Shown: positions 12,094-23,332, counted from the stretch's first letter. The stretch: DNA of 64,000 nt from Ophiura sarsii (GCA_035610835.1 CM069447.1:61263048-61327047); one strand, 5' to 3'. Numbers and translations are program-made. The notes: generated by a model not told the origin, from the sequence alone.

Positions 12094-12991
12094 TGTCTGA
12101 GCGAAATCCTAAATTCACCATCTGGGATCGGTTTTTTGGCTATAACTTTAGAACCAAATGCCCAATGCTAATGAGGTTTTGCACGATTATTGTAGGGTAT
12201 ATTGTCAACATTCCCAAAAAGTTACAAGTATCAATTACGTCATTTAGGGATTGGTCAGTCAATACTTAGGCAACATATACGTCAAAACATGTTATTTTTA
12301 CAATTTATTTTCATGGATGTGAAACAAAATGTTGAAGAACAATTATAGTTCGTATATGTATTAATTGATTTCTAATCAACATTTGATAGACGGCATATAA
12401 AGTCAGACAAAAGTGTATTAGGGACTGGCCATTAATTACTAAAGCTGTCTCTGTATATTAAATGTGTGCCACTATAGGTCTATAATAGGCCTTGCAATTG
12501 TTATAGTTCATGCAAACATTACTATCTTCAGAAGATAGCAATTAATGACACGATGCCATGTTATGTTCCTAGCATTAAAATATATAATCATGGAAAATAA
12601 TCATAATGACATTTATTTACAAAATAAATAAAGCCACATAAACAGAATGGCTAATACAAACAAAGATAGAAGAACGAAAAGTCACTTTGTGTATTAGGGA
12701 CTGGTCATTATTTACTAACGCTGTCTCTGTATGTTAATTGTGTGCGACTATAGGTGTATAATAGGCCTTGTCATTGTTATAGTACATGCAAACATTACTA
12801 TCTTCAGAAGATGACACGTTGTGTTCTTAGCATTGAAATATGAAATTATGGAAAATAAATAAAGTCACATATATCAAATAATGCGCCATGAAGACAAAAC
12901 TCTAAGATAACGTGCCGATTATGTAAAAAATGGACTTTATGATCGTTTAGAAATAAGCTTAGAGGCACACACAAGAAGAAGAAAAATAGAA

Positions 12992-13062
12992 GCTTGGGCA
13001 AGGATTCGAACCTGGGGCCGCGGCGTGGAAGTCTCATATGTTAACCACTACACCAAGCGGGC
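12992..13062 (-). tRNA. tRNA-like gene, Gly(UCC)-like, unit 6
   Basis: Copy of 1032-1102. Confidence 0.5.
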
Positions 13063-13555
13063 GTGTGTGCATGTTGTAATTGAATTATACGCTATCAATA
13101 CACGTGCATTGATATTGCAGCGGTGAACCATTGCAACGGTACACCATTACAACTCATCAAATTTCTCATTATTATGAAATGCAAAACTTTTTTTCTCAAT
13201 GGATTAGTGTTAAGTGGACAATGTGAAACTCGTAGGCTATCTTTTAGAAGAAATGAATCGCATCTTCGGTATGTTTCAACGGTTCACCCCTGCTGAAATA
13301 AACATATATGACTATAGATTTATATTATTTCAGCAATGGTACACCGTTGAAAGGTAGGTATGCGGTGCTTAATCTTTGCTTAAAAAGGGTCTATACGAAC
13401 GGTATTTGTCCTCTAATCCCTTATCCATTGAAAAATCAGTTCTGTATTTCGTAACAATGACACATTTGATGAATACTTATGGTGAACCGATGATCCATTG
13501 CGATGACAATACACGAGCATTGATAGCGTATAATTCAGTTACAATATGCACACAC

Positions 13556-13626
13556 GCCCGGTTGGTGTAGTGGTTAACATATGAGATTTGCACCCCGCTG
13601 TCCCGGGTTCGAATCCTTGTCTAAGC
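13556..13626 (+). tRNA. tRNA-like gene, plus strand, unit 6
   Basis: Copy of 1596-1666; the last one before the array ends. Confidence 0.42.
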
Positions 13627-14217
13627 TTCTATTCGATAATGATTTATTTGTTGCTTCTTTTTTCTAACAATCATGATTTGCATTATTTGTTTTTAATCAG
13701 CACTATCATTGTGTCTTCTATTTCTTGAATAATCATAATGTCCTTGATTTTGGTACCGAAAGAGTGCAGATGTACTCATTCTTATAAATGGGCGTAATGG
13801 CTTGACAACTTTGATTTATTGTCAAAACAAAACAGGCATATTTCATGTTAGGTCTATATTTTAAGTTATATAGACACTGGTATTAAGATATATAGATATA
13901 GATACTGGTCTTGAGATATATATAAATGACAGGAATATGTTTTCTCAACGTTTAGCTGATGATATATGAGGTCGAGCATCCATCTGAATTTAAATAACTG
14001 GTCATGTCTAAAGTTTCACTGCCATTTTAAGTGAAAAATATACCTCCGTATTTAAAAGTGACCGGTCCCTAACAGAACGTTGACGCATATTGTTTGAACA
14101 CGTGACCAGTGTTATAACCTATCTGTCCTCCAAATCTGGTGAAGAAATCTTTGTTTAATCTCATGTTATAGCCAAAAGACTTAACACAGATGATTTTTTT
14201 AGCAAATGACTCAGACA

Positions 14218-14485
14218 ATCAAGGAAAAAAAGGTTGGCACACTTTGTCTTAATTACGGAAAAAACCCGCCCCTCTCCCCGGAGGCAATGTTGATCCGAGT
14301 CATATTATCAGAAGCCATGGTAGGTCCCCCAACATTGATTGATGGGGGATGGGGAAGGATATAAGAAAGGGGGAGACTTTTGCTTTCTATTAAACAGTGC
14401 TATGTCCCAAGTCTGATCTCAATTGCGAGCACAGGGATATTTGTAATAAGTTGCGTCAAGTGTGCCAACTATTATTTTCCTTGAT
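14218..14485. mobile_element. 268-bp TIR element, copy 6, at array edge
   Basis: Its left flank is normal unit sequence (CTCAGACA). Its right flank is TGTAGATGACAC instead of TGTCTGAG, so the tandem array stops at this element's right end. This suggests the element, or recombination between its copies, set the boundary. Confidence 0.85.
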
Positions 14486-14488
14486 TGT

Positions 14489-15158
14489 AGATGACACAAT
14501 AGCCGTTACTAAAATTAGGGGAATTAGCCTGAGTAACAGGCCCTGTTACTTTGAACAAATTCAACCTTGACTTTCCTTGGCCTAACAGCCTTGTTTTTTT
14601 TACCATGTGTGGTTCGCTAGTGGGGAACTAAGAGAATGTGGTTACACCTTTAAATGTAACTATAAAGAATATTAGATTTAAACAAATCTAAATAACTCAC
14701 CGCTTATCAAAATTTAAGGAATTGCGATATTTTATTTTATTTGTTGTTAATTTACATTGATTTTTGGACATCCGCTACCAACTAATTGAATCTAACAGAG
14801 TAAAATCTGTCCTAAAACCTGCAAAAGTCGAGTTTTTGGGAAATAGGGTGTGTCTATATTTAAGCTAGGTCACTCTATTACTGAGGTACTGTCAATTTCC
14901 TCACTTCAGCCGCTCAAATACGGACTTGGTTACTTACCGCGCTTAATTTCTTTATTAAGGGTATATGACCCGATCACTTTTTTGGGGCTATGATTTTTTT
15001 TTCACATCAAGATATTTTGGTATCAGAAGAATCCCCATATTTTTCTCATTATGTCTGTAAAATATTAGGGACCAGAAATGTTTCATTTGGAAATTATAGG
15101 CTAAATATATTATTCATGTGGTGAATTACTGCCAAAGGTGGTTAATCACCAACCAGTC
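14489..15158. other. Unassigned spacer right of the array
   Basis: No gene or repeat family recognised. A short perfect hairpin, GTAACAG/CTGTTAC, lies at about 14531-14548. All frames are short. Confidence 0.5.
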
Positions 15159-15250
15159 TGTGTACTACTCAATGGGCACATGTCTTTTGACCTTGCGCTT
15201 CTAAAAATAGAACCATTGGAGTTATGCAACTCAAACTTTGGAATGCAACA
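15159..15250 (+). repeat. Dispersed repeat fragment (partner at 18.9 kb)
   Basis: About 90 bases ending in GTTATGCAACTCAAA(C/T)TTTGGAATGC match 18884-18983, the latter inside the 2.9-kb insertion. Family unknown. Confidence 0.6.
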
Positions 15251-15364
15251 ATTTAAAGGATGACCTTTCATGTAAAATAGAAATCATCAAGTTGAAAATC
15301 GGGTCAGCAATCGGAACATCTACCTTTAATAAACCTGCACGTCTATAATATTACAATCTGACAA

Positions 15365-15815
15365 ATATTATAGACATGATAATGAACTCACCCACAAGAC
15401 GACAATTGATGTATTAAGTACAAATAACCTAAGGTAATCTGCCTGTCAACTTAATAATACCTCAATCATACATGCCTCATGCATATCATAAAATAACCCT
15501 TTCACGGGCGTCAATTTCAAAAAGGCAGCGAAGAGCATTCATCATGTTGTTAATTTCAGGCATTTCAATTGACATTTCCAGTGAACTGGTGAAAGTTTTC
15601 AAAAATGTTAACAAGTGGCTAATACTTAGGGGAAATTAGTGGGATATCCAAATGGATAATCAATCTCAGGCAGATTGGGAAACATGATAGTCCATTATGT
15701 TTGTGTTGATAGTGTAGCTCGTTACATAATAGACAGCATAGTGTTGGTAACTTCAATTTGACTAATATAGACGTGATTGTGAACTCACCTACAAGACGGA
15801 CAATTGGTGTATTAA
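15365..15815 (+). repeat. 55-bp direct repeat pair around a MITE site
   Basis: 15365-15418 and 15761-15815 are similar: both run from ATAGAC through GAACTCACC, ACAAGACG and CAATTG(A/G)TGTATTAA. The second copy is interrupted right after TTAA by the MITE at 15816; the first continues with GTAC and so shows the empty TTAA site. Confidence 0.65.
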
Positions 15816-15950
15816 CACTTTCCATCCGGCAATCGTCTGCAGACGACAGTTCCAAAATGTCACAAAATGTTTCAAATATCTCGCAATTATTGAATTTCAC
15901 CATATTTGGAATAACCATTGGCAATAACTTGAGAGACGCACTCCTTTATG
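15816..15950 (+). mobile_element. Truncated TTAA MITE (CACTTTCC family)
   Basis: Begins CACTTTCCATCCGGC right after TTAA, then shares CGTCTGCAGACGAC, TCACAAAATGTTTC and CCATATTTGGAAT with the full copies at 22107, 28217 and 44225. Homology fades near 15950 with no right TIR. A 101-codon minus frame and a 90-codon plus frame here are by-products of the element. Confidence 0.7.
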
Positions 15951-16411
15951 ATCAAATAATACACTACACGTGTGGACAATTGAGCATAAGAGATACATCC
16001 ATGTATAGTTATCTACAAGGATATTTATGAAACTTCGCATGACCGTCAATGTGATACGAAACTACACCGTAAGGCCACGAAAATAAAACAACGTGTTCTA
16101 CGGGCTAACGGTCGTGCATGTTTTCGCATCTAAGAATCAGGAATTTCGGTCAATTTGCAAAATCAAAAAAGATAAACAAATTGTTACAAATTGTTGCTAA
16201 CAATTATGTTTTATGACCCCCCCACCTCAGAACAGGGATTCTTCGTGGCCTAAGAGCCATATGCCCAAGGCGAAAACAAGAAATACTATACTACTCAATA
16301 GACAACGGACAGGACACGTCAACAGTAAATAATTCACATCCCTTAGAGAGGAATTATTTCCAAGACGCCCTCGTTTGACTTTTGTGTTGGATTATTTAAA
16401 AACATGTGATT

Positions 16412-16480
16412 CGAAGTGGATTCGAACCAGCAACCTTTGCATTTATAGACAGCGCTCTTATCGATTGAGCTACGGAGGGA
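16412..16480 (-). tRNA. tRNA-like sequence (probable SINE head)
   Basis: On the minus strand, TAGCTCAATCGATAAGAGC forms a good D arm (GCTC/GAGC) and GGTTCGAATCC is a perfect B box. The acceptor and anticodon stems do not pair, and no T run follows closely. Probably the 5' part of a tRNA-derived SINE or a tRNA pseudogene. Confidence 0.45.
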
Positions 16481-16482
16481 AC

Positions 16483-18253
16483 TGGGAGCGCAAGATTAAA
16501 ATATATAGGTATATTATTATATTCTCAAATTGATTACTGGTGTCACTATAATAGACGTTTTAGTCAGCCGATTTTAACGATATAGGCCCACACCAAATTG
16601 TTCAGAATTCGACGAAGCTCAACGCTTGGTAAAACATAAACATTGAATTTGATGAAAACAGTTAAAAAAATACTGGAAAAGTTTAAACAGCTCCTGTTTT
16701 TCTTTTGATGAGCAATTCTCCACGAAAATGTTTAGCGTTGAAGTTCAGTATTTTCTTCATGCAATGCGTCAATGATCTAAGATCTACAATTGGCGAATTC
16801 TCTCTTTTAATGTCACCCCTTCATTGTTTCAACACCTGTAGCGACCTATATTTATAACATGTAGGCCTGTGGTCGGATATATTGTCAAGCATGAATTACG
16901 CCACTACTCATAACAGCTGAACTTTTAGGTGATAAAACAACAGAGGGCGGTTGCTATCATGTCTTAAATTTTAAATTTCTAAGGGATGTGGATTGTACGT
17001 TGTTTTAAACTAACTTGTTATGTAATTAATCTTAAATAGTTCATATCTGTTCGCACGTCCATGTGTTTCTGTCTCGTAATTTAAATTAAGTTATGCGTAT
17101 TTATGTATGTAGTAACATTGGTTGTCTTGTTCCTTCCCTGCTGGTGTGAGTATAAAGGTCATGCTAGCGCCCTCTTACAGTGTTGTGCAAAAATACGTAG
17201 TTGATTAGAAAGATTCCTAAATAATAATTTTGTGTCGTAATTTGCTGTTAATAATCGTAAGCAACAAGTCAACACCAAATCATTTGAAGTTTGTACTGAA
17301 CCAGAATCTTCTCGACAGCATGTTATCATCAGTAATAATCAACACATTATCATAGGTACCTTTAGTCATGTTTTGAATAATCGATATTAATCAGTTTTGT
17401 GCCGATCCACGGCTGTTTGATCACACATAATTTGTCCGTTTTATCCTGAGAACACCGTTACTTGCTGGCCCGGTTCTGGTTTTAAGTTATTTAAGTACCT
17501 GAATATACTGGCCATCTTTTGTAGAAATTTCAGAACATCTGTAGGTGCCATTTCTGAGAAATAGAGCTTTGAATATTATTATTTACTATAATAGCGCCCT
17601 CATCGGTCACATTTCCCATAGAGTTACATGTAAAATGTGTGTAAAGTTGAAAATGCCGATAATTTAAAAAGGGCTCGAACAATTTTCGTGAAATTTTCAC
17701 CGTTTTCTCGTATTCATTAGCGCTACCTAAATCATGTCAAACCATAACTGGGCCACTATGAAATCTTTTTTTTATTCCATAATTTTAATTATAAATCGGA
17801 CAGTCAAACAGCCGTGATCATTATGAACAGGTGGGGACCCATGGGCCATCGTGTATATAAAAGCAGAATGTTTTGTCAAATTAATCAAATTGATGAAGGT
17901 GACGAGTGTCTAGTGATATATTCGGGCTACAATCTTATACAGAAGCCCTATTATTATTGCTTTTCAAGAATATGTTTTTCTATGACAGATCTACCATGAA
18001 CGCGTTCAAAACAAACAAACGGTACCTATATTTACCGATATATGACCACACGAGTGCTACGCAAGAGCAATAAGAACTCTTCAAACCGTAGCCGACAAGG
18101 GTTGAGGAAGATGCGCCGAAATTTCACAAATCCTTTCGCAGTTATTTGTGGAAAGCAGGTCTAAAGGGCTGAGTTTTTTACATCTTGAGTAGTAATGCAA
18201 AATAATGTTTGACTGTTTTACTGGTACACATTTTGGTTGCGAGTCTTATAGTG
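16483..18253. other. AT-rich stretch without recognised genes
   Basis: No coding region seen. TATAAAGG at about 17151 sits before AGCGCCCTCTTACAG, vaguely like an LTR or promoter, but no paired LTR, tRNA primer site or flanking duplication was found. TAAGGGATGTGG near 16980 is the inverse of CACATCCCTTA near 16338. The 61-codon frame at 17814 shows no known motif. Confidence 0.4.
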
Positions 18254-18282
18254 CATTCCGAAACCACTGCACCTTATCTTAG
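18254..18282 (+). mobile_element. Left piece of a 184-bp MITE split by insertion
   Basis: CATTCCGAAACCACTGC to CTTATCTTAG matches 22442-22470. The rest of this copy continues at 21178. The 2.9-kb insertion lies between the two pieces. Confidence 0.85.
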
Positions 18283-18299
18283 CCCATAGCAAAAAAAAG

Positions 18300-18790
18300 G
18301 GACGTTGCTGGGGGCTACCCGGTACCTACCGGGTAGCCACCAGGTACTACTATGATTGTCTTAAACCATGAGGTAGCGGATGGCCACCGGGTGGCCATCG
18401 GGTGTCCATCCGATAAATTTTCACATGCAAATTAGTAGGTACCAGATAGCTATCGGGTAGCTACCGGGTGGTCACCTGGTAGCTTATATGCTAATTTATG
18501 CAAATTAGGTTCCTGGTAGCTACCAGGTGCCTTTGAAAGGGAACCAATAAGTAACTTTTAACCATGAGGCATCTGGGGGCTACCTGGTGACCACCGGGTA
18601 GCCACCAGGTACCTTGAGGTAGCGGATGGCCATCGGGTACCATGAGGTATCGGATGGCCACCGGATGGCCACCGGGTGGTCATCCGATAAATGTTCACAT
18701 GCAAATTAGTAGGTACCAGATAGCTATCGGGTAGCTACCGGGTGGTCACCTGGTAGCTTATATGCTAATTTATGCAAATTAGGTTCCTGG
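18300..18790 (+). repeat. Left subterminal palindromic repeats, duplicated
   Basis: Motifs such as TACCGGGTAGC, GGATGGCCACCGGGTGG and ACCTGGTAGC recur in both orientations. A block of about 150-180 bp is present twice in direct order (about 18368-18514 and 18612-18790), including ATAGCTATCGGGTAGCTACC and CAAATTAG. Confidence 0.85.
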
Positions 18791-18975
18791 TATTTTGGCC
18801 TATAACTGCGTAATGGAATACATCTTGCACCATAACATTTACGGCTTCCATCTAATGATCACGTCACGTGTGGCTAACCATGATATATAGTATGTGTGCA
18901 ACTCAATGGTGACATTTCATGTCACATTGTGCGTCTAAAATGAGAACCATTATAGTTATGCAACTCAAATTTTGG

Positions 18976-20230
18976 AATGCGATTAGTTTAGTTTAGTTTA
19001 TAGTTAATTTAGTTAGTTATTTTAAGTAATTAAATAGTAACTTATTATTTAATTCATTCATTTTAAAGTAATTGATTAAAATTAATTAATTTAATTGATT
19101 AATATTAATTCATTGTTAATTGATTGATTGATTGATTGACATTTAATTAAATAATCATTTATTTATTAATGTTATTAAGTTATTACAATTAATTATTAAT
19201 TAATTATCAATTTGATTTATTAATTAATTATCAATTTGATTTATTAATTCTTTAATTTATCAATTCATTAATTTATTAATTCATTAATTCATTAATTTAT
19301 TAATTCATTAATGTATTAATTCATTAATTTATTAATTCATTAATTTATTATTTCATTAATTTATTAATTCATTAATTTATTAATTCATTAATTTATTAAT
19401 TCATTAATTTATTAATTCATTAATTTATTAATTCATTAATGTATTAATTCATTAATTTATTAATTCATTAATTTATTAATTCATTAATTTATTAATTCAT
19501 TAATTTATTAATTCATTATTAATTTATTTGTAATTTATTTATTTATTAATTCATTAATTTATTAATTCATTAATTTATTAATTCATTAATTTATTAATTC
19601 ATTAATTTATCAATTCATTAATTTATCAATTCATTAATGTATTAATTCATTAATTTATTAATTCATTAATTTATTAATTCATTAATTTATTAATTCATTA
19701 TTTCATTAATTTATTAATTCATTAATTCATTAATTTATTAATTCATTAATTTATTAATTCATTAATTTATTAATTCATTAATTTATTAATTCATTAATTT
19801 ATTAATTCATTAATTTATTAATTCATTAATTTATTAATTCATTAATTTATTAATTCATTAATTTATTAATTCATTAATTTATTAATTCATTAATTTATTA
19901 ATTCATTAATTTATTAATTTATGAATTCATTATTAATTTATTTGTAATTCATTAATGTATTAATTAATTAATTTATTAATTCATTAATTTATTAATTTAT
20001 TAATTCATTATTTTATTAATTCATTAATTTATTAATTCATTAATTCATTAATTCATTAATTTATTAATTCATTAATTTATTAATTCATTAATTTATTAAT
20101 TTATTAATTTATTAATTCATTAATTTATTAATTCATTAATTTATTAATTCATTATTAATTTATTTGTAATTAATTAATTAATTAGTTAATTGATTAATAT
20201 TAATTAATTCATTATTAATTGATAGTTTAC
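18976..20230. repeat. 1.25-kb AT-rich microsatellite (ATTAATTCATTAATTT)n
   Basis: Degenerate at the left edge (TTAGTT, TTGATTGA units), then mostly a 16-bp alternation of ATTAATTC and ATTAATTT for over 900 bp, with occasional variants such as ATTAATGT. It lies inside the 2.9-kb insertion. Confidence 0.97.
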
Positions 20231-20832
20231 GTACTAACGTAGTAATTTCACATACATTCGTAATATTGTTATTTTTACCATGTACGTACATACATTTTTT
20301 TTTACCATGTCCCCTCTGGGTGTTCGTACTTACTTAACCACACGTACCAAATTCAACAAAAAATCTCCCAAACACTTATTTAGTGTTGTGTGCCATTAAT
20401 CCCTTCTAGACTCTAAATACATCACACAATACCAACACACCCCCACCCCTCACACCAGATTCATTCAAAACATCACCCAAACACTTATCCACATCACTTA
20501 AAGTGACGTGACCATTGGAGGTAAGCCAAATTTACATGGTCTATATAATGTAAGTGTATTAAGCTTACTTATTATGTAGCTTATTAAGCTTGCTATATTT
20601 TACACATTTTAGTCATCTACAGTACAATTTCAAGGATATATATTCCACATAACTGTTCTTTAGACAATAGGGATTCACAATTCACATACAAATGTCAAAT
20701 ACCTTCAAAAGGAACCAAAATATCCATCATATATGCTCCACATCACAACTGCCATGATCATAGCTATAGTGCAGACAACAGCAAATTTGAAATAGCAGTT
20801 GGTCATCATGTGATCTTTTGCCTTGACCTTTG

Positions 20833-21050
20833 ACCATTTGCTGCTGCCTTCCTGGGGACTCATTTTCAGAGACTAAGTTTGCTGGTGCCTTCCTGGGGAC
20901 TCATTTTCAGAGACTAAGTTTGCTGGTGCCTTCCTGGGAGCTCATTATGTTTGCTGGTACCTCCCTGGGGACTTATTTTCAGAAAGTAAGTTTGCTGATG
21001 CCTTCCTGGGAGCTCATGATGTTTGCTGGTGCCTTTCTGGGGACTCGTTT
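20833..21050 (+). repeat. About 41-bp tandem repeat
   Basis: Five to six imperfect copies of a unit containing TTTGCTGGTGCCTTCCTGGG. An 81-codon frame runs through it with a repeating (L/M)PSWEL/FLGT pattern, reflecting the repeat and not a gene. Confidence 0.85.
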
Positions 21051-21177
21051 GAGGCATCGGAAAGGTACCGGCTAGCCGGTGCTATCTGGTACCTTTCAAA
21101 TAGATACCAGCAAGCTATCCGGTGACCATCGGATGACCACCGGGTGGTTACCCGGTAACCTTTTTTTTTGCTATGGG

Positions 21178-21334
21178 AGGTCATTTGGTGTATTGACTTT
21201 TCGCCCGTTGGTTTTATTGACATAACAATATACAAAGGAAGTGGGCGGAGTACTTTTTCTGATATGTGTCATTTTTTGCGATCCCAAAAAGGGAGAATCA
21301 ATTACTTCACTTAAGGTAGCCCGGTTACGACATG
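21178..21334 (+). mobile_element. Right piece of the split 184-bp MITE
   Basis: AGGTCATTTGGTGTATTG to GGTTACGACATG matches 22469-22625. Its end GGTTACGACATG is an imperfect inverse of the left end CATTCCGAAACC, which marks the 184-bp unit as a MITE. Confidence 0.85.
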
Positions 21335-21394
21335 GCATGATGGCCGGGAGGAGTATGGAAATACGCAGACTTGAATTATGTCAGCGGTGGCGAA

Positions 21395-21545
21395 TAGAGC
21401 GGGGGGGGGGGGGGGGTGGAATTAATCAGAACTTGAATTACGGGAGGAGAGAGGGGTGGTGTGGGGGGGGGGGGGGGGAGAGGGGTGGTGTGGAAGTAAA
21501 CAGAACTTAAATTACAGGGGGGGTGGAAGTAAGCATATCTTTAAT
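21395..21545 (+). repeat. G-rich tandem tract
   Basis: Two runs of more than 14 G residues are set in a repeated context (GAGGGGTGGTGTGG and AACTTGAATTAC recur). Overlapping frames with poly-Gly are artefacts. G-quadruplex formation is possible on this strand. Confidence 0.8.
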
Positions 21546-22106
21546 TACCAGGATGGGTGGAATTCAAAATTCAAAATTCAAAAACTTGAATTCAAAATCT
21601 TTTTTTTCTTCTCATTGGCTTGTAATTCTTTTAAAATTGTATTTTTGATATTTAAAAAAAGCGAAAATGAAAGCCTTATATTTCTGCCATTTCGATAAAA
21701 AAAACATGTTAAACTTTAAATCGTTTAAAACAATCATTGGTGCCTAGGGCACGTGTCCGAGAAGTGACAATGTCGCAGGATCTTGCATTAAAATACAGTG
21801 GTGTGGAGAAAATGAGCTTTTATACACAGCTCTATGGAGAAAATTTTACATAATCGTCCATATCTCGAAAAGAAAATCATTAATTACACATTTTCTTTTT
21901 TCAAAGTAACTTTTTTGGGCAGCCTATATGCAAATCTTTTCTTTAAAAAAAAAGTTTTTTAATATAATTTTAATCCTCCAATTAGTCCTACTTTACTCAA
22001 ATTGAATTTATTTATATTTCATGTCACATCACACCTATCTCGATCCTAAAAACCGGAACACACGTCATCACCCCGCCTACCCCACCTCATGTACGTCACT
22101 TCCTAA

Positions 22107-22362
22107 CACTTTCCACGCGGCAGGCGTCTGCAGACGACATTCAGAAATTTCACAAAATGTTTAAAAAACAAAATATTGTATTGACTTTCAATACCCTATT
22201 TAGAATCACTATGAGAAACGCATTGAAAGAATTTTAGTTGAAAGAAGTACAAACATACCTAGTCTTGGTTATGTTATCCTTGAGGTATACTTTTAAAATT
22301 GGGAAAGGTTTCTGAAAAATCTGTTTTGTTTAATGTCATAACTAATTGCCGCGTGGAAAGTG
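22107..22362 (+). mobile_element. TTAA MITE, full copy (CACTTTCC family)
   Basis: The TIRs CACTTTCCACGCGGCA and TGCCGCGTGGAAAGTG are perfect inverses. The right flank is TTAA; the left is CTAA, one base off. It is 256 bp with no ORF. TTAA targets fit piggyBac- or Kolobok-type transposases. Relatives lie at 15816, 28217, 44225 and, in fragment form, at about 45228. Confidence 0.88.
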
Positions 22363-22440
22363 TTAACTTCAACCCATTTTGGGTGGTTTTCTCAGTTTTT
22401 TAAACTCACTAGTAAAAAATATTGCCTGTCTGTATCTACA

Positions 22441-22625
22441 ACATTCCGAAACCACTGCACCTTATCTTAGGTCATTTGGTGTATTGACTTTTCGCCCGTT
22501 GGTTTTATTGACATAACAATATACAAAGGAAGTGGGCGGAGTACTTTTTCTGATATGTGTCACTTTTTGCGATCCCAAAAAGGGAGAATCAATTACTTCA
22601 CTTAAGGTAGCCCGGTTACGACATG
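22441..22625 (+). mobile_element. 184-bp MITE, uninterrupted copy
   Basis: Imperfect TIRs: ACATTCCGAAACC at the left and GGTTACGACATGT at the right. It is the intact paralogue of the copy split by the 2.9-kb element. Confidence 0.75.
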
Positions 22626-23309
22626 TGAACAAGTTAAAATCCGGCCGTCCCGTAGATTTTTAAATTATTATCTTGGGTCTCTATGGTACCGCTTTACAAT
22701 CAAATGTTCATATTACAGTTACAATGAGATTCTGATTTTCCTTATTGATATACCTAGTAATAGATATAATCAATAACATAAAGAAATTAGAAAATGCCAA
22801 CTGAGTCGTGAGATGCGATATGTCGCAACAGTTATATTCGCCGTATTACATAAAGTAGTTGCTATAATCACTAGTATAATGTTATAGGCAATCTTCAAGC
22901 TATTTCAAGCGAGCGTGATTTTTTGTCGTTCGCGGAGCTGCGTCCAGATGCAGTCCAGATGCATGAAATGCCCGAACTAAAGTGCAGCATGGGCGTGACG
23001 ATTTCACGATTGACGCGCGGTCACTTTTTAAATCGTCTGGTACGCACTTCTGGGTTTACGCACATACGCTCATATGCGTAGATGTACACACGCATACAAG
23101 TTCGCATGTATTGTTGGACTTATGTCCATAGCATTTTTACACTGACTATAATTGTCAACAAGTATGAAATCCTATAGTGATACAATTTTGAATTCAACTC
23201 ATGGTGTTGGTAATTATCACAAAGGCTTCAAAAACGAACCTGATCATTCACCTTTATGTATTTGGCACCAATTATTGCTGATTAATATACAACGTTGTTA
23301 CGCCTCTAA

Positions 23310-23332
23310 GCCCCCTACCCCCCCCCCCCCCC
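23310..23332 (+). repeat. C-rich tract
   Basis: A run of C residues with one interruption; it encodes the proline run of a spurious 86-codon frame. Confidence 0.8.

Larger units (their letters stand above)
1..14488. repeat. Tandem array of 2392-bp units
   Basis: The same sequence recurs at 1, 2125, 4517, 6909, 9301, 11693 and 14085. The first step is 2124 bp; all later steps are 2392 bp, the 268-bp difference being one inserted element. Units look almost identical; the one substitution I noticed is A at 1165, which is G at the matching place in later units. The window starts inside the array, so its left end and true copy number are unknown. The right end is at 14485-14488, where unit sequence stops at the end of the 268-bp element and unrelated DNA begins. 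Each unit holds a 182-228 bp internal direct repeat, a 650-bp nested palindrome and two divergent tRNA-like genes. No credible protein is encoded; 63-64 codon frames recur only because the unit recurs. High similarity implies recent amplification or gene conversion. Confidence 0.97.
18283..21177. mobile_element. 2.9-kb TIR element with subterminal repeats
   Basis: The ends are inverted: CCCATAGCAAAAAAAAGG at the left and CCTTTTTTTTTGCTATGGG at the right. The uninterrupted paralogue at 22441-22625 reads CTTATCTTAGGTCATTTGG. Comparison shows an insertion of 2895 bp with a 2-bp duplication, AG (18281-18282 and 21178-21179). Both subterminal regions are packed with palindromic variants of CTACCGGGTAGC and GGTGGCCACC. 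Inside are a 1.25-kb AT microsatellite and a 41-bp tandem repeat. No transposase is visible, so it is non-autonomous. Short TIRs, dense subterminal repeats and a 2-bp duplication suggest the CMC/EnSpm group, by inference only. Confidence 0.85.

Noticed and set aside
886..13570. Repeated 63- and 64-codon frames in each array unit
   Set aside because: They recur only with the unit, overlap the tRNA-like sequences and palindrome, and have no recognisable domain.
1032..13626. Functional nuclear tRNA-Gly gene cluster
   Set aside because: Anticodon and acceptor stems fail to pair in both copies; only the promoter boxes and D/T arms are kept.
1..14488. CRISPR array or bacterial operon
   Set aside because: The period is 2.4 kb with no short-repeat/spacer structure, and the whole window is eukaryote-like.
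17000..17200. Solo LTR around TATAAAGG
   Set aside because: No TG...CA ends with a flanking duplication, no partner LTR, no primer-binding site.
20830..21510. Small proteins with Gly- or Leu/Trp-rich repeats
   Set aside because: They are translations of tandem repeats and poly-G tracts.
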